From the NCBI GenBank assembly GCA_015501055.1, contig JADNYV010000006.1, positions 248,001-312,000 on the forward strand: a DNA stretch of 64,000 bases, in the 5' to 3' direction. A model generated the notes under the pieces. The model ran no database searches. It was not told where the DNA came from and was given only the letters and a program-made list of their open reading frames with translations. The translations under genes and the position numbers were made by a program. Below, piece by piece: positions 53,746-64,000 of this stretch. The stretch is from Mucidula mucida (Eukaryota > Basidiomycota > Agaricomycetes > Agaricales > Physalacriaceae). Positions within the stretch are counted from its first letter, which is position 1. Each line of letters begins with the position of its first letter.

Positions 53746-54621
53746 CGTTGAAAGGCAACTCCCACAGTCGTCGCATGACGAGATGGCATTAGACAAGATG
53801 ATGGGCGCTCTGATGCCGGGTCGAAGCAGAGACACGAATGGCTTCACCGCAGGCACTGATCTAGCAGTCTTAATAAAAAGAGAGCCTTATTTCTGAAGGT
53901 TGAGGGTTCCCTGATGGTTGAAGTTGAGCTACATACTGACAACATTGCTGCCCTGAGGGATTTTCTTAGGATCTCGGCCCGAAACCTCCGAGTCAACTTC
54001 TTCGTGACCCATTTTAAGCCTCTAGTCTTGCTCTGGATTATGTCTGTCTTCTTGCTCGGGATTATGTCTGTCTTCTTGCTTTAGATTGTGTCTGTCTTCC
54101 TACGGAAGTTTGTTAAATTCCTAAATATGAAGTTTACGCAGGCTTGGGCGCGATCAATATAACAACTCGAGGTTAGTACTCTGTACCTTTGCCTTTACCA
54201 TTGCAAGAGCTTCCCAAAACTACCGTCGTCCTCGGGTGTATGTATTCAGGCCTTGCCACCAGTCAACTTGCGAAATTATCTTGGAGCATAGTTGCGCTCT
54301 GTGGCGTCACCCGGGCCCTGCACGGTCGGTACGCACATCGATATCACTGCCTTGACGGCTGCTCATAGAAGTGTAGGGAATCGGTACACATCGATCTTTC
54401 GCTTTACTCTCGCTAACCAAAATGTCCAGGTGACTTTAAGTCAATCGATAAACTCACCTGATTGAGTCTCCTCTCTGAACTTTCCCACATTAAAGATGAG
54501 CATTGAAACGCCGCACAAAAAAGGCTTGTCTATACGATTATGATCTAGCATTAAATAAAGTACAATGCAACTACTATGCCCTTCCAGCACCACTGGATAT
54601 TATGTTGTAAAGAAGTATGGT
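53746..54621. other. Intergenic, 876 bp, with possible leader exon and tandem repeat
   Basis: Minus strand holds an open stretch from ATG 54012 (MGHEEVDSEVSGRDPKKIPQ) with a GTCAGT donor that splices in frame to the peptidase region, a possible longer N-terminus. The 24-nt repeat lies just upstream. The rest, 54100-54621, shows nothing recognisable. Confidence 0.4.
54026..54097 (-). repeat. Three tandem 24-nt units coding an octapeptide
   Basis: Units 54026-54049, 54050-54073 and 54074-54097 share the core TCTTGCTC-GGATTATGTCTG with 1-4 differences. On the minus strand they read EDRHNPEQ-like octamers (EDRHNLKQ, EDRHNPEQ, EDRHNPEQ), then D and TAG, in the same frame as the ATG at 54012. Confidence 0.75.
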
Positions 54622-56663
54622 TTACATAGCAGCGCGTTCCTCTGGCGCCTCCCTGAAGGTATACATGTTGTCAACAAACCTGTTCCAAGTCGCCTCAGCC
54701 AATATTGGTGCCTTCACGTATGGGGCGACACCCATTCCATCGACGTAGTCGTTCATTTTGGGCTCGGCCGCCTTAACGGCAGCGTTGGTGAGGTCGGCAG
54801 CGCGCGCCCGAGTGAGGATGCCAGTCTCCAAGTACCAGCCGATGTCCTTTTGGATGACATTGCACACATAGAGGTCGATCAAAGGCTGGGGCACCTGCTC
54901 GGCAACAGCGGCATCGTAAGCCATACGGTGACCGATGGCCTCAATGATGTCCTTGGAACGAGGAAGAATGTAGTCGGCGAAGACTTGGCTACGGTGACCG
55001 TACTTCTTGGCAAGCGCTCGAGCTTCCTCGAAGACACCCTTTTCGTCTGAGAGAGAAATCAGCGTCAGGTCGGAAAATCAAGGGAAGCAGCATACGTTGG
55101 GCAATTAAGCTAGAACTATCAGTGGTCTGTGGGACACCATAGCGGCCAAGCAACAGCTCAGAAGCCAGACCTGCGTCCCGTTTAGCATGAGACGGCAAAA
55201 GGGCGCAAATGACATACGAATGCACAACACGAGAACATCACCCTCCGCAATGACGATACCCCTCATCTCGGACTACAAGGACACAGGAGTTAGCCATGAA
55301 GGCGATTAATGAAATGTCAGTAAGACTTACGAATTGAGTGACAATTTGGTTGTAGTCGAACAGACCTTGAGCACCACATCGCTCAGAAAGCTGGAAGTGA
55401 GAGACCTGAGCGTGGTCCATGACGACGGCCTTGAAGATCGTGGCCATTGCGTGGCGAGACTGGTGGGGTGTCTTCTCGTCGGTGAAGTGCTTGACCATAT
55501 ACTTCTGCATCGCCTCCATGACGTAGGTCTGAGCGACGGCGGTGAAGATGGGGAGCTGTTGAGTGCGGAAGGAGATGATAGGCACGGGATTGGGTGCTCC
55601 AACATGGCGGCGGAGAGAGTACTTGTACGCGATGTGGGACGCGATCTGCAGAGCAGGGATGGCGAGCGCGGCCAGGGCCAGAGTTCCAACGGCGATGCGC
55701 CAGATGGCAGTCAAGAAGTCCTCGTGGGTAGAGGGCTTGTCGCCAACTTCACCGAGCAGGGCGCCAGCTCTCAGCTTAACATGAGTGAAGTGAGTGATGG
55801 CGTGGTTAACAGGCGTGGCTCCGTGACGAGTGGGGATGAGCCTGAAGAAGAGAATCAATGACATTGTCAACGCAACTCGCAGGAAACACAATGGCTTACT
55901 TGGAGGTTATACCCTTGCACATGTTGACACCGTCGTTGAGCTGCACGAGGAAAGGGCGGATACCACGCTTCTCTCCGCCGACGACTAGTTGCGACCAGAT
56001 GACAGCGTAGCAAGGCTTGCCAAGGACTGGAACAGTGGGCGGCATGTACCTTGTGAGGTTGACATTGAGAAAAGATAGACACTGAAAGGAAGGCAAAACT
56101 TACTTGGACGCGTAGCCATCGGGGGAATGGAGCTCGAAAGTTCCGTCCGACTGAAGAGTCGCAGTCGTCGCCAAGTTTGTCGCGTCCAAACCGTGTCCGA
56201 CTTCAGTCAGGCAGAACTGACCGCTATTGGAAGGATCAGTAGACGGCATATTTCATTACAAAGACGCGTACAAAGCCTTGGCCTCCAACATGTCCTGGCA
56301 GATCTTCTGCAAATCAGGGCGGTTTTTAGCGTAAGTGCCGATAGTGCCGATGGCCAAATTCAAGTGGATGGTCATGACGGTGATAGAAGAACCATCGTGC
56401 CAGGCGATAGGATCCTGATGCATCTTCCAGAACTTGGGACTGAGGGTCATAATGTCCTCGAATGTCAATCCTTAAGAATTTGTCAAGTACAAACGTAACA
56501 GAGTAAGACCAAGCCCACCATAGGTCTTCCAAATGGCTTCAGCACGGAGGTATGCATTGTTCGCAAGAGCGAGAGCGTTTTCGCGAGAGCCAGGGTTGTT
56601 ACCAGCTGCCTTGAAAACGTCAAGCTTGAGGAGTTCCTCAGAGGGCCAGTTGCGAGAAGACAT
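54622..56663 (-). CDS. Acyl-CoA oxidase/dehydrogenase-like flavoprotein
   Basis: Three-domain acyl-CoA oxidase-type enzyme, normally the first step of peroxisomal beta-oxidation. Start at 56663, MSSRNWPSEELLKLDVFKAA. Blocks: LTFEDIMTLSPKFWKMHQDP, SITVMTIHLNLAIGTIGTYA, GQFCLTEVGHGLDATNLATT (FAD/substrate loop), YMPPTVPVLGKPCYAVIWSQ, GIRPFLVQLNDGVNMCKGI, IPTRHGATPVNHAITHFTHV, then the C-terminal domain with IASHIAYKYSLRRHVG, SRHAMATIFKAVVMDHAQV, ERCGAQGLFDYNQIVTQF and RGIVIAEGDVLVLCI. The end reads MYTFREAPEERAAM. No PTS1 tripeptide is present; some fungal oxidases also lack it. Seven or more introns, intact frame. Confidence 0.85.
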
Positions 56664-57550
56664 TATAGAGAAGTAGTAGAGAGGTGGAAGAGATGGAAGA
56701 GCACCGAAGCTTGAGAGCTATAGGTTATTTCGCGCTGCTTATAACTGAGCGAGTGAGTTCCCCGAAAGAGCATGTTAAACGGAAAGCCAATGCTGCGTCC
56801 ACCGCGGGCCAAAAAATCCCATGTGTAGATCTAATCTGGGAAACCATCGGTGTGCGTACACAGCGGCCAAAGACCTAGGTACCGTACTTGGCCGTCCTCT
56901 TTTGACCAGTGTAAGGAAAAATAGGAAGGAAAAGCAGACCGGGCTTCATACTCGGCCTGTCAAGTTCGCAAGTCGTGATGACAGATTTAGACGACATCCC
57001 ACTCTGATTGACGCCCACACGAAGAGCTAGAGCGTCCCAGACGAGTTGCGGTGAAAAATGTGATATCTGTCAAACATACGCGGGATTGTCGCCCCTATTC
57101 GACGCAAATCTCGTAAGTATCCCAGCGACAATCCATCAAAGTTGATTTTCCGGTGGAAAACAGCGGTGAAAGGGCCTGAGTATATCTTGCGCAGTAAGTA
57201 ATATACCGTCTAGTACGTCGGAAAAACGGTAGACGAGATGATTGGCCCCCGGTTGGGCCAGCGCAGATGATGACGCGGTAGCGTCTGAACAACAGTCAGA
57301 CTGTCGAAGTAGAATTCGGAAGACAGTCGTCGAGATAACAGAACCGGAGTTGGAACTTGGCGGAGTACACTCATTATTAAAGATGGGGTACCGTGCCTGC
57401 AATACAGCCACACCTTCCCTGATTAGCACAAGAACCATAACGCAGGTACATGTACCCATAAGGAGAAGATAGTTCCGCACAGACCGTAGACTTGAGTCTG
57501 GGGATGCGTATACACCAGCGAATATTCCTATATTTCTCGGAGTACATGAC
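56664..57550. other. Intergenic, about 890 bp
   Basis: Promoter of the oxidase and 3' region of the transporter. A minus-strand frame at 57136-57460 begins MGTCTCVMVLVLIREGVAVL, but lacks splice or family support and is not called. Confidence 0.35.
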
Positions 57551-59200
57551 TCATACGTGCTTCAAGCCCCGGGCAACCATGATCATACAGAGTGCAAGAA
57601 CCGCCGCGAAGACCCAAAACACCCTCCCTTGTTTGGAAGGATCGCCACCAGAAAGAAGCTTTCGTAAAGGCAGAAATGCTAGCCCGACGAGGAAATTGGC
57701 GATCCAATTCAGGGCAAGCGCAATAGACGACAACGCAGACGTCGCATAGTACGGTGATACTTGGGGAATGAGGAGGAAAGGAATAGGGCCAAGGCCAACA
57801 GCAAACGACATGACAAACACAACGATCATGACGCTACTAAGAACTTTGAGGTCTCTGCCCAAGCCAATACCGACAAGGATCAGACTGGTTATAGCGCCAG
57901 CAGTGGATATGAGTAAGAGACGCTTGGGTCCGAGTTTCTGGACGAGGAAGATGGGCGGGAATGTCATCAGGACGTTGACTATCGTGATCGCAAGTGAGAC
58001 GTAAGGACCCAGCTCAGGAAGCGTGGACCGAAGAATGTCGTTGGAGTAATATAGAACAGCATTTATGCCGGACACCTGCTGGGAGAGCATGGCGAAGCAA
58101 ACGATAAGGAGAGGTGTTCGTACATCTTCTGGGGTTTTGAAGATGACTGCGGGAAGTGTAATCGACGTCTGTGGCATCTTCAACCGCACATCGGCGTCCG
58201 ACTCGTATGGTGGCGCCGGGCCCTCTTCATCTTCGAGAAGAGCCTCTGTGTCTGGCGCAACAGGTGTAGTGGAAGTGGTGTGCAAGGAGCGCCCGATTAC
58301 GTTCTTGCCATGCGCGTTCAGCCATTCGGGGCTCTCTACAACAGTCCCGCTAAGGCCCAGTAGAACCTGGATGATTCCTACCACCGAGCTACCTGCAAAT
58401 ACCCATCGCCAGCCACCCTGTTTACTGCCCATGTAGAGCCCAATCATCTGAGTACCGCAGATGCCGAGAACGATACCAAGCTGTGTGAGAACGCCGACTT
58501 TGCCCTTCATGTCCTTGGGTGTTATCTCGCTGATGTATACTGGAGAAACGCAAAGGCCGACGCCGGCGCTGACTCCCACCAGGAAGCGACCAAGGCAGAG
58601 ACCAGTTACACCACTGGAGACCGCCTGAATTAACGTACCAATTACAAGTATCGCGGCGGAAAGGGTAGCTGCCGGACGGCGGCCATAGTTGTCGGAGACG
58701 AAGTTGGCCATTAGACTGCCGACAAGTCCGCCCACCGTGAATATCGAGGTCACGACGGAGAAAGTGAGCTCGGTCATTGGGACGCAATCCGGAAGCTCGA
58801 GCGAAGAGGGAGCGACAGCGCATGTCAACGATTCATGAAGCTGGTTAAGCACGGATATGTGATATCCATACTGGAAAGGTGTCGCTAACACCCAGAGGCA
58901 AACGTACCAGCCGTACGCGGTGAAGGTGGTCATTGAAACTGTGCAGGTCGCGTTCCTCCCAAAATGGATGTAAGTTCCAAGTGCCGATCGTGCCGAGGAG
59001 TATTTGGTTACGTTTTCGTCCCAATGTTCACTGTGCCTTCCTCCACGACAAGTCCTACAATTGTACTTATGCACCATCAACGCGTCAAGTGGGCAATACA
59101 TTATACGACTGAAATAAAGACATTTTTCTTCTTCTGCGACCGTCGGCAGCCTCTCCTGGACTCTGCTTCCGATAATGATCCTATTTTGTCGTTCTGACAT
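57551..59200 (-). CDS. MFS sugar transporter
   Basis: Plasma-membrane hexose transporter-type protein of the major facilitator superfamily in one uninterrupted exon, unusual in this window. Motifs: ATPFQYGYHISVLNQLHES in TM1, NFVSDNYGRRPAATLS (loop 2-3), CLGRFLVGVSAGVGLCVSPV with YISEITPKDMKGKVG, PEWLNAHGK (PESPR-like), QQVSGINAVLYYSNDILR and AVGLGPIPFLLIPQVSP. A central acidic loop EALLEDEEGPAPPYESD is present. Twelve membrane segments are expected. The transporter domain starts at about MTTFTAYGWYVCLWVL (ATG 58933); the frame stays open to ATG 59200, giving an 89-residue, Cys/His-rich N-terminus that may be leader rather than protein. Substrate not deducible. Confidence 0.85.
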   Translation of the reverse strand: MSERQNRIIIGSRVQERLPTVAEEEKCLYFSRIMYCPLDALMVHKYNCRTCRGGRHSEHWDENVTKYSSARSALGTYIHFGRNATCTVSMTTFTAYGWYVCLWVLATPFQYGYHISVLNQLHESLTCAVAPSSLELPDCVPMTELTFSVVTSIFTVGGLVGSLMANFVSDNYGRRPAATLSAAILVIGTLIQAVSSGVTGLCLGRFLVGVSAGVGLCVSPVYISEITPKDMKGKVGVLTQLGIVLGICGTQMIGLYMGSKQGGWRWVFAGSSVVGIIQVLLGLSGTVVESPEWLNAHGKNVIGRSLHTTSTTPVAPDTEALLEDEEGPAPPYESDADVRLKMPQTSITLPAVIFKTPEDVRTPLLIVCFAMLSQQVSGINAVLYYSNDILRSTLPELGPYVSLAITIVNVLMTFPPIFLVQKLGPKRLLLISTAGAITSLILVGIGLGRDLKVLSSVMIVVFVMSFAVGLGPIPFLLIPQVSPYYATSALSSIALALNWIANFLVGLAFLPLRKLLSGGDPSKQGRVFWVFAAVLALCMIMVARGLKHV

Positions 59201-59389
59201 TGCACTCCCGGGTTTCTGGTTAATCTGGAACGGGGCTCTCAGCGGCTCGATGGAAATTACGCTCGGTCCGGTTCTGGACGTACTCCTACGCGTGCGTCTC
59301 GCTCAGGTGATGATTCTCTCATTAACTCTTGAGTAGACTATACGTCATGAGGCAGACCGCGCGGCTTGAGAAGGACGAACCGGAAAACC

Positions 59390-59396
59390 TATAAAA
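59390..59396 (+). promoter_or_regulatory. TATA box, GH51 gene
   Basis: TATAAAA, 46 bp before the ATG at 59443. Confidence 0.5.
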
Positions 59397-59442
59397 CGTC
59401 GTCTGTTGGAACGGACGTCGCTTGTCGACGCCATTCGACACC

Positions 59443-62400
59443 ATGAAATGTGCTCCAGCTCTTCTTCTTTTCGGTCTTGCAGATGCAGCTCTTTCAGCGA
59501 CGTTCAATGTGACAGTCAACGCGTCCGGAGGGCACGCGATGCCTTCGACGCTGTGTATGTTATACATGTATTCATGCTCATGATTCGAAGCTGACAAATT
59601 TTTGTATCCATGTTCAGATGGTTTGATGTACGAGGTGAGTTCAGGAGGAAATCCCCTTGAATAATGACTCAACGTCCTTTCAGGACATCAATGTACGCCG
59701 TCGATTTGTATTGTGTGACTTCCTCCCACCTCCTACTTTCTAGCATGTGAGTATCGTGATTTTCTCGACGACCGCCTGACTCTTACGATGCGCTAGAGCG
59801 GTGACGGAGGCTTATACGCCGAACGTCAGCATTATCCCTCTTTCTTCTTCGAGCCTTCTTACTCACTACGGATTGCAGTACTTCAAAATCGTGCCTTTCA
59901 GCAAGTGACTCCAAGTATAGCTTTTATTTCTTCCTGCGAGAATACTTCAACAGTCGCTTTTAGGTACATCCGCGGCTCTTAACGCGTGGTCTGCTCTGGG
60001 AAGCACATCTCAACTTTCGGTCGTCAAGTCTAGCACAGCGGTGTCCACTGCCCTTCCGAACTCTTTGTCTCTTGTCGTCCCTTCGGGTGCGACCGGAGCA
60101 GTTGGCTTTGCCAATTCCGGATATTTTGGTTCGTCGGCTCGTTCTGTTCATTCTATTGCTTTTTGATACGTCTCATACAGGTATCAAGGTCGACTCTACT
60201 TGGACTTACACGGGTTCATTCTATTATCGCTTCCCTTCTCCCCCGGCCTCGCAAATATCTGGGACATTTACCATCGGTCTTCGCAATTCCGCAGGCACGA
60301 CCCTGGTATCGTCGACAGCATCCTTTACATCAAGTGCCGGATGGAAACAAGTCACCTTCAACTTCAAACCCAGCGCGACTCAGACTGCGGCCACAAACTC
60401 TTTCTTCGTTTCCACTAATGGCGCTTCTATAGCTGGGCAAACCTTGGAGTTTGCTTTGTTTTCGCTGTTCCCTCCCACGTTCAAGAATCGAACGAATGGC
60501 ATGCGTCTAGATATCTCACAAGTATACCATTGCCCTTGAACTCACCAAGGATCAGAAATTGACCGTACTCTTAGGCACTGTTAGACATGAAGCCCACGTT
60601 CTTCCGATTTCCAGGAGGAAATAGTGCGTTTTATGTTTGCATAATCATGCGTTTCCTCAAGGTATCCCGTAGATTTGGAGGTATCTACCTTGCCGATCTT
60701 CGCTCCTTTAGGACCTTATCTGTCCTAGGGTCAAACTGTGGCTCGTCGCTGGCTTTGGAGTAATACGGTCGGTTCGTTACTGGACAGGCCTGGAAGGGTT
60801 GGAGATTGGAGCTATGTCAATACTGAGTTGGGTTCTTTTCCGATTCGTCCCATTCCACAGCCTGATGGTTCTCAGTGGTCTCGGTATATACGAGTATCTA
60901 GAATGGATTGAGGACATGGAAATGGAGCCGATTATGGCTGTTTGGGCAGGTACGCGTCCCGTCTATGTGTAACTAATACGTCTCATCGCCTTAAAAGGCT
61001 ACACTCTTGACGGCACTTCACAACCTGAATCAAATCTGGCGCCGTACATCCAGGAAGCTATCGATCAGGTTTGCCGTTCCGACTACCTTGCAAGTCCATC
61101 TAACTCATTTCGTAGATCAACTTTGCGATCGGTGACGCTTCGACGAATGCACAAGGTACATTCCCCAGATGTCGCAAAGTATTTTAGTGAACAGCGACTT
61201 CAAGCTGCGATTCGGGCCTCTATGGGTCATCCCGCACCGTTCACCTTACGATACGTCGAGATCGGAAACGAAGATTTTTTTGCCACATCTTCGTAAGCCG
61301 CTGCTTCAATGCCAAACTTGTCAACCATTTCTGAACCAGGGCCCTCCAGATATAGCAGCTACCGCTGGCGCGACTTTTACGGCAACCTTAGTGCGGCGTT
61401 CCCGCAAATCCGTGGGTACTTGTTATTGGGACTTGTAACAGGTTTGAACGCGGAACAGATTTCATTGCTACTAGTGCGACAAGCGGGAATGTGCCCTCTA
61501 TTTCACCTGCTCCTAGTTATTGGGATCTCCATATCTACTCCAACCCCAGTCAGTTGCCGCTCTTCGCTGAGCCAGTGTGCTGATACCGTTGTAGACTTCT
61601 TCCGTACGGGATGCTACAACTTTGATATTCTTCCCCGGAACGGGTTGCAATTTTTCCAGGTAAACGTTAGTCCTCGTCGCTGTATCACAATATTTACACA
61701 GAAAGGGTGAATACGCAGTCACTAGCACCGATAGTGGCGGATCCATGGCGTATCCTACCATTGATGGTGCGTACTCAGTGTTTCATAAAGCTCATGTAAT
61801 GTCCTCATAACATCGGCAAAGGCGCTGTCGCGGAAGCAGCGTATATGACTGGATTCGACCGTAATTCAGATATTGTCTTTGCGGCTAGCTATGCGCCACT
61901 GTTGAATGTAAGTTCGATTCCAGTGCCAATCCCTATGCTGAGCCTTGGCTTTGCTGCAGCATATTAATAGTACTCAATGGGTCAGTCTTCGCACTGTACG
62001 CTGAAGAACGAGACTAATTGAATTGTCAGACTCCAAATCTTGTTTCCTTCTCGTGAGAGACTCTTTTAACGAGTGACAGTTGCGTACTGAGACCCGGATT
62101 ACAGTCCAAACACTCTAATCAAGTCCACGTCGTACTATGTCCAGCAGGTCAGCTCTCATATAACACCCCCGTCTAGTCTTACTGAATGCCCCATGACAAG
62201 ATGTTCGGTGTCTACAAAGGCGACACGTATTTGACCTCTACAACCAACTCAGCTAGCAGTGCGGTCCAATGGAGCGTTACCCGGAATACGGCTGCGAATC
62301 AGATCTATCTCAAGGTACGTTCCGTGCTCGTTGGCGCTCTGTTATTCATCAGCCTGAACGCAAGGCTATCAACACCGCCACATCGGCGAACACTGTGGTC

Positions 62401-62592
62401 TTCAATCTGCCGTTCACGATCCTGTCTACGGCGGGCACGGGAACCGTTTTGAGCGCCGCAGCGGGAACGATGAATACGCCTGCCAGTCCGAATGCTGCTG
62501 TCCCGCGCAACTTTACATTTACGGCAGGGACGACGATTACATACAATGCGCCTGCGCTGTCGGCGTCTGTTTTGATTGTATCAGCTCGGTGA
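59443..62592 (+). CDS. GH51 alpha-L-arabinofuranosidase, secreted
   Basis: Retaining enzyme that removes arabinose from arabinoxylan or pectin. Start 59443: MKCAPALLLFGLADAALSAT, a signal peptide. The gene is split by about 17 short introns, some exons only 10-25 nt long. After splicing: YGLMYEDINHSGDGGLYAEL and LQNRAFQQ, SGYFGIKVDSTWTYTGSFYY (carbohydrate-binding-like sheet), LDMKPTFFRFPGGNNLEGQT, ARRWLWSNTVGSLLDRPGRV, IEDMEMEPIMAVWAGYTLDG, FTLRYVEIGNEDFF with the acid/base Glu, YRWRDFYGNLSAAFPQI, FFQGEYAV with the nucleophile Glu, and SDIVFAASYAPLLNHIN. The C-terminal beta domain ends ALSASVLIVSAR. Every junction I checked keeps frame, so the gene looks intact and full length. Confidence 0.9.
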
Positions 62593-63394
62593 AGAGTAGA
62601 AATTTTCTTTGTATCTTCTTGATCGACAAATGGAATTTCTTTTGGTTTCCAAGTTACCTTTGAGACGAACCTCTTCAGACCTTGAGGCATTTCGTACCGC
62701 TGTGGCATGTTAACCAAGGCTCGGCATTGAGGACATATGTCGCCTGCTATATACACGCTGAAAGCGCTGGAGGAAGGGGAAGGTGCATCGAGGAGCTAGA
62801 CATGTCGTCGGGGTCAGAGGGGGAAGTTCTTTTTCTCTTACGTTTTGGAGCCATTCTGGAGATATAAAGAGAGCTTGTGGTGGCTTGAGGGTATTTTGAA
62901 GAAGCGCTTGGGGAGTTTCCGAACATGATGGTCTGTTCAAGGATATTGCGGTGATGGTGAAGAAGCGGGAGGATGGCGCCCAGCGGCTGACAGGGCTTTA
63001 ATTCAATCGACAATTGAAACCATGGTTTCGGTTGACCCGCTCTTTTTCATGATTGTGCTGCTATCTTTGAGATTTGATTCTATAGGAGGGCAGGCGTTCT
63101 TAAGCTGCAGTGACTGTGAACTTGATTGATGGTTGTTCTTCTGCATGTCATCACCAAGCCAGATAACCTTGAATGAAAGCTCTCTGAAAGACAGCTCTGT
63201 GGCTCAACGGCTGATAGAGTTGTGAGGAGATATATTTTCTTTTGGTAAACTGGGACTGGTGTTTTAAAACTTTGTATCCAATCAGCGACGAATTGATCAA
63301 AGAGATAAGATTAGATGACAATCTGACTGCATTTTTGCTCTTGACATCAACCATCAGTCTCTTCTTGTTCACCCGCGATATCCACCGCCCCGCC
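62593..63394. other. Intergenic, about 800 bp
   Basis: 3' region of GH51 and promoter of the La gene. A minus-strand frame starting MAPKRKRKRTSPSDPDDMS near 62853 looks protein-like for 35 residues, and a nearby frame has ICPQCRALVNMPQRYEMPQG, but no splicing joins them convincingly. Confidence 0.35.
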
Positions 63395-64000
63395 ATGGCT
63401 GAAGAAGACGTGGTAATGGCCGTCGAGGCAAAAAACGAGAGCATAGAAAAGCCCGCCCAGGACGATGAGCTGAGCAAGGAAGACAAAGTCGAGCTGGAGA
63501 AAGCGGTCAGACAGAGTATGTTTCCCCACCCTCGCCTTGGAAAAACGCTTTTTCTGATATCTGGTTCTTCAGTCGAGTTCTACTTTGCAGACTCGAACCT
63601 GCCATACGACAAGTAGGACTCGTTGACTCGGTTTTTGACTCGCGTTTGCTGATGCGTCGGGATAGATTCATGTGGACGTTGCACACAAAGTTGCCGACGC
63701 ACTGGGTGCCGCTTAATGCGGTGGCGTCGTTCAAAAGGATGCGGCCATACACGACGCAGTTCGGGCTCTCGCGGATCGCGGAGGCACTCAAGGAGAGCAA
63801 GTCGCAGCTCCTTGAAGTGGAAAAGGAAGGCGAAGAATGGCGGGTTCGGAGACGAGAAGAGCCAAAGGAGCCTGTGAATGTATGGGAGCGCAGTGTGTAT
63901 GCGGTATGCATTTGTTGTTCACATGGATGCATTGCTGATTTTTTTTGTAGAAAGGATTTCCGGTAAAGACGTCTCAGGATGCACTGGAAGACTTTTTCCA
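63395..64000 (+). CDS. La-type RNA chaperone, 3' end missing
   Basis: Lhp1/La protein, which binds the UUU-OH tail of RNA polymerase III transcripts and protects pre-tRNAs. ATG 63395, MAEEDVVMAVEAKNESIEKP, acidic. After an intron come the La motif pieces VEFYFADSNLPYDK and, after a second intron, FMWTLHTKLPTHWVPLNAVA and SFKRMRPYTTQFGLSRIAEA with LKESKSQLLEVEKEGEEWRV, the winged-helix end. A third intron leads to KGFPVKTSQDALEDFF, the start of the first RRM-like block, where the window ends. Partial gene; La versus La-related protein is settled by the motif order but the RRMs are unseen. Confidence 0.85.

Noticed and set aside
57136..57480. Minus-strand frame with a hydrophobic start
   Set aside because: Begins at GTG unless an internal ATG is used, has no recognisable domain and no clear promoter; kept only as part of the intergenic note.
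61905..61930. GTTCGATTCC, a tRNA T-loop-like string
   Set aside because: Falls in a GH51 intron and lacks matching acceptor, D and anticodon stems.
62349..63013. Minus-strand frames with MAPKRKRKRTSPSD and CPQCRALVN
   Set aside because: One lies antisense to GH51 exons, and no GT-AG pair joins the two in a common frame.
63185..63225. tRNA-like string TGGCTCAACGGCTGATAGAG
   Set aside because: No T-loop or acceptor stem at the right distance.

Overview
The window looks like nuclear DNA of a filamentous basidiomycete, most likely an agaricomycete. Genes lie close together on both strands. Nearly all are interrupted by introns of about 45-70 nt with GT...AG ends. The families fit as well: a PIL1 eisosome protein with a very long disordered tail, Chs7-type chitin synthase chaperone, SUR7/PalI protein, GPI-anchored GH13 enzyme, GH51 arabinofuranosidase, a basidiomycete-type P450, and small cysteine-rich secreted proteins. 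No transposon, tRNA, rRNA or CRISPR array was recognised. Splice sites were placed by eye, so exact exon edges carry some uncertainty.

Layout. 1-9.7 kb: phosphoglucomutase/phosphopentomutase (cut by the left edge), PIL1, a BAHD-like acyltransferase, an 87-residue unknown protein and an Rco1-like double-PHD protein. 10-24.5 kb: APC6/Cdc16, cystathionine gamma-synthase, EFM7, a BioF-like synthase, a mitochondrial PDK/BCKDK-type kinase, a CDK-like kinase, an ankyrin protein, pirin and a probable mitochondrial protein of unknown function. 24.6-32.5 kb: a short tail-anchored protein with a Cdc48/p97-binding motif, a small secreted protein, Chs7, DNA polymerase alpha B subunit, a leucine-rich-repeat protein and a possible 23-residue spliced peptide gene. 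32.7-45 kb: deoxyhypusine hydroxylase, MRT4, zinc alcohol dehydrogenase, PRP38, mitochondrial uL15, tRNA isopentenyltransferase, a frameshifted SUR7/PalI protein, NLE1/RSA4, a broken hypothetical gene and endosulfine. 46-64 kb: a GPI-type cysteine-rich protein, a frame-broken P450, LTO1, a GPI-anchored GH13 enzyme, a proline-iminopeptidase-like hydrolase, an acyl-CoA oxidase, a sugar transporter, GH51 and the start of a La protein.

Many genes serve translation: EFM7 (eEF1A methylation), DOHH (eIF5A hypusine), MRT4 and NLE1 (60S assembly), uL15m, MOD5 (tRNA i6A), LTO1 (Rli1 maturation) and La (RNA chaperone). Several sit in extremely tight head-to-head pairs, with start codons 41 or 60 bp apart. 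The right third carries wall- and nutrient-facing genes.

The most notable points are the tail-anchored VIM-motif protein, an ATG-then-intron micropeptide candidate, a GH13 enzyme lacking two normally invariant histidines, a minus-strand 24-nt repeat coding an octamer upstream of the peptidase gene, and a cluster of apparent single-base deletions between 41 and 49 kb that breaks several genes and may be a consensus-quality artefact.
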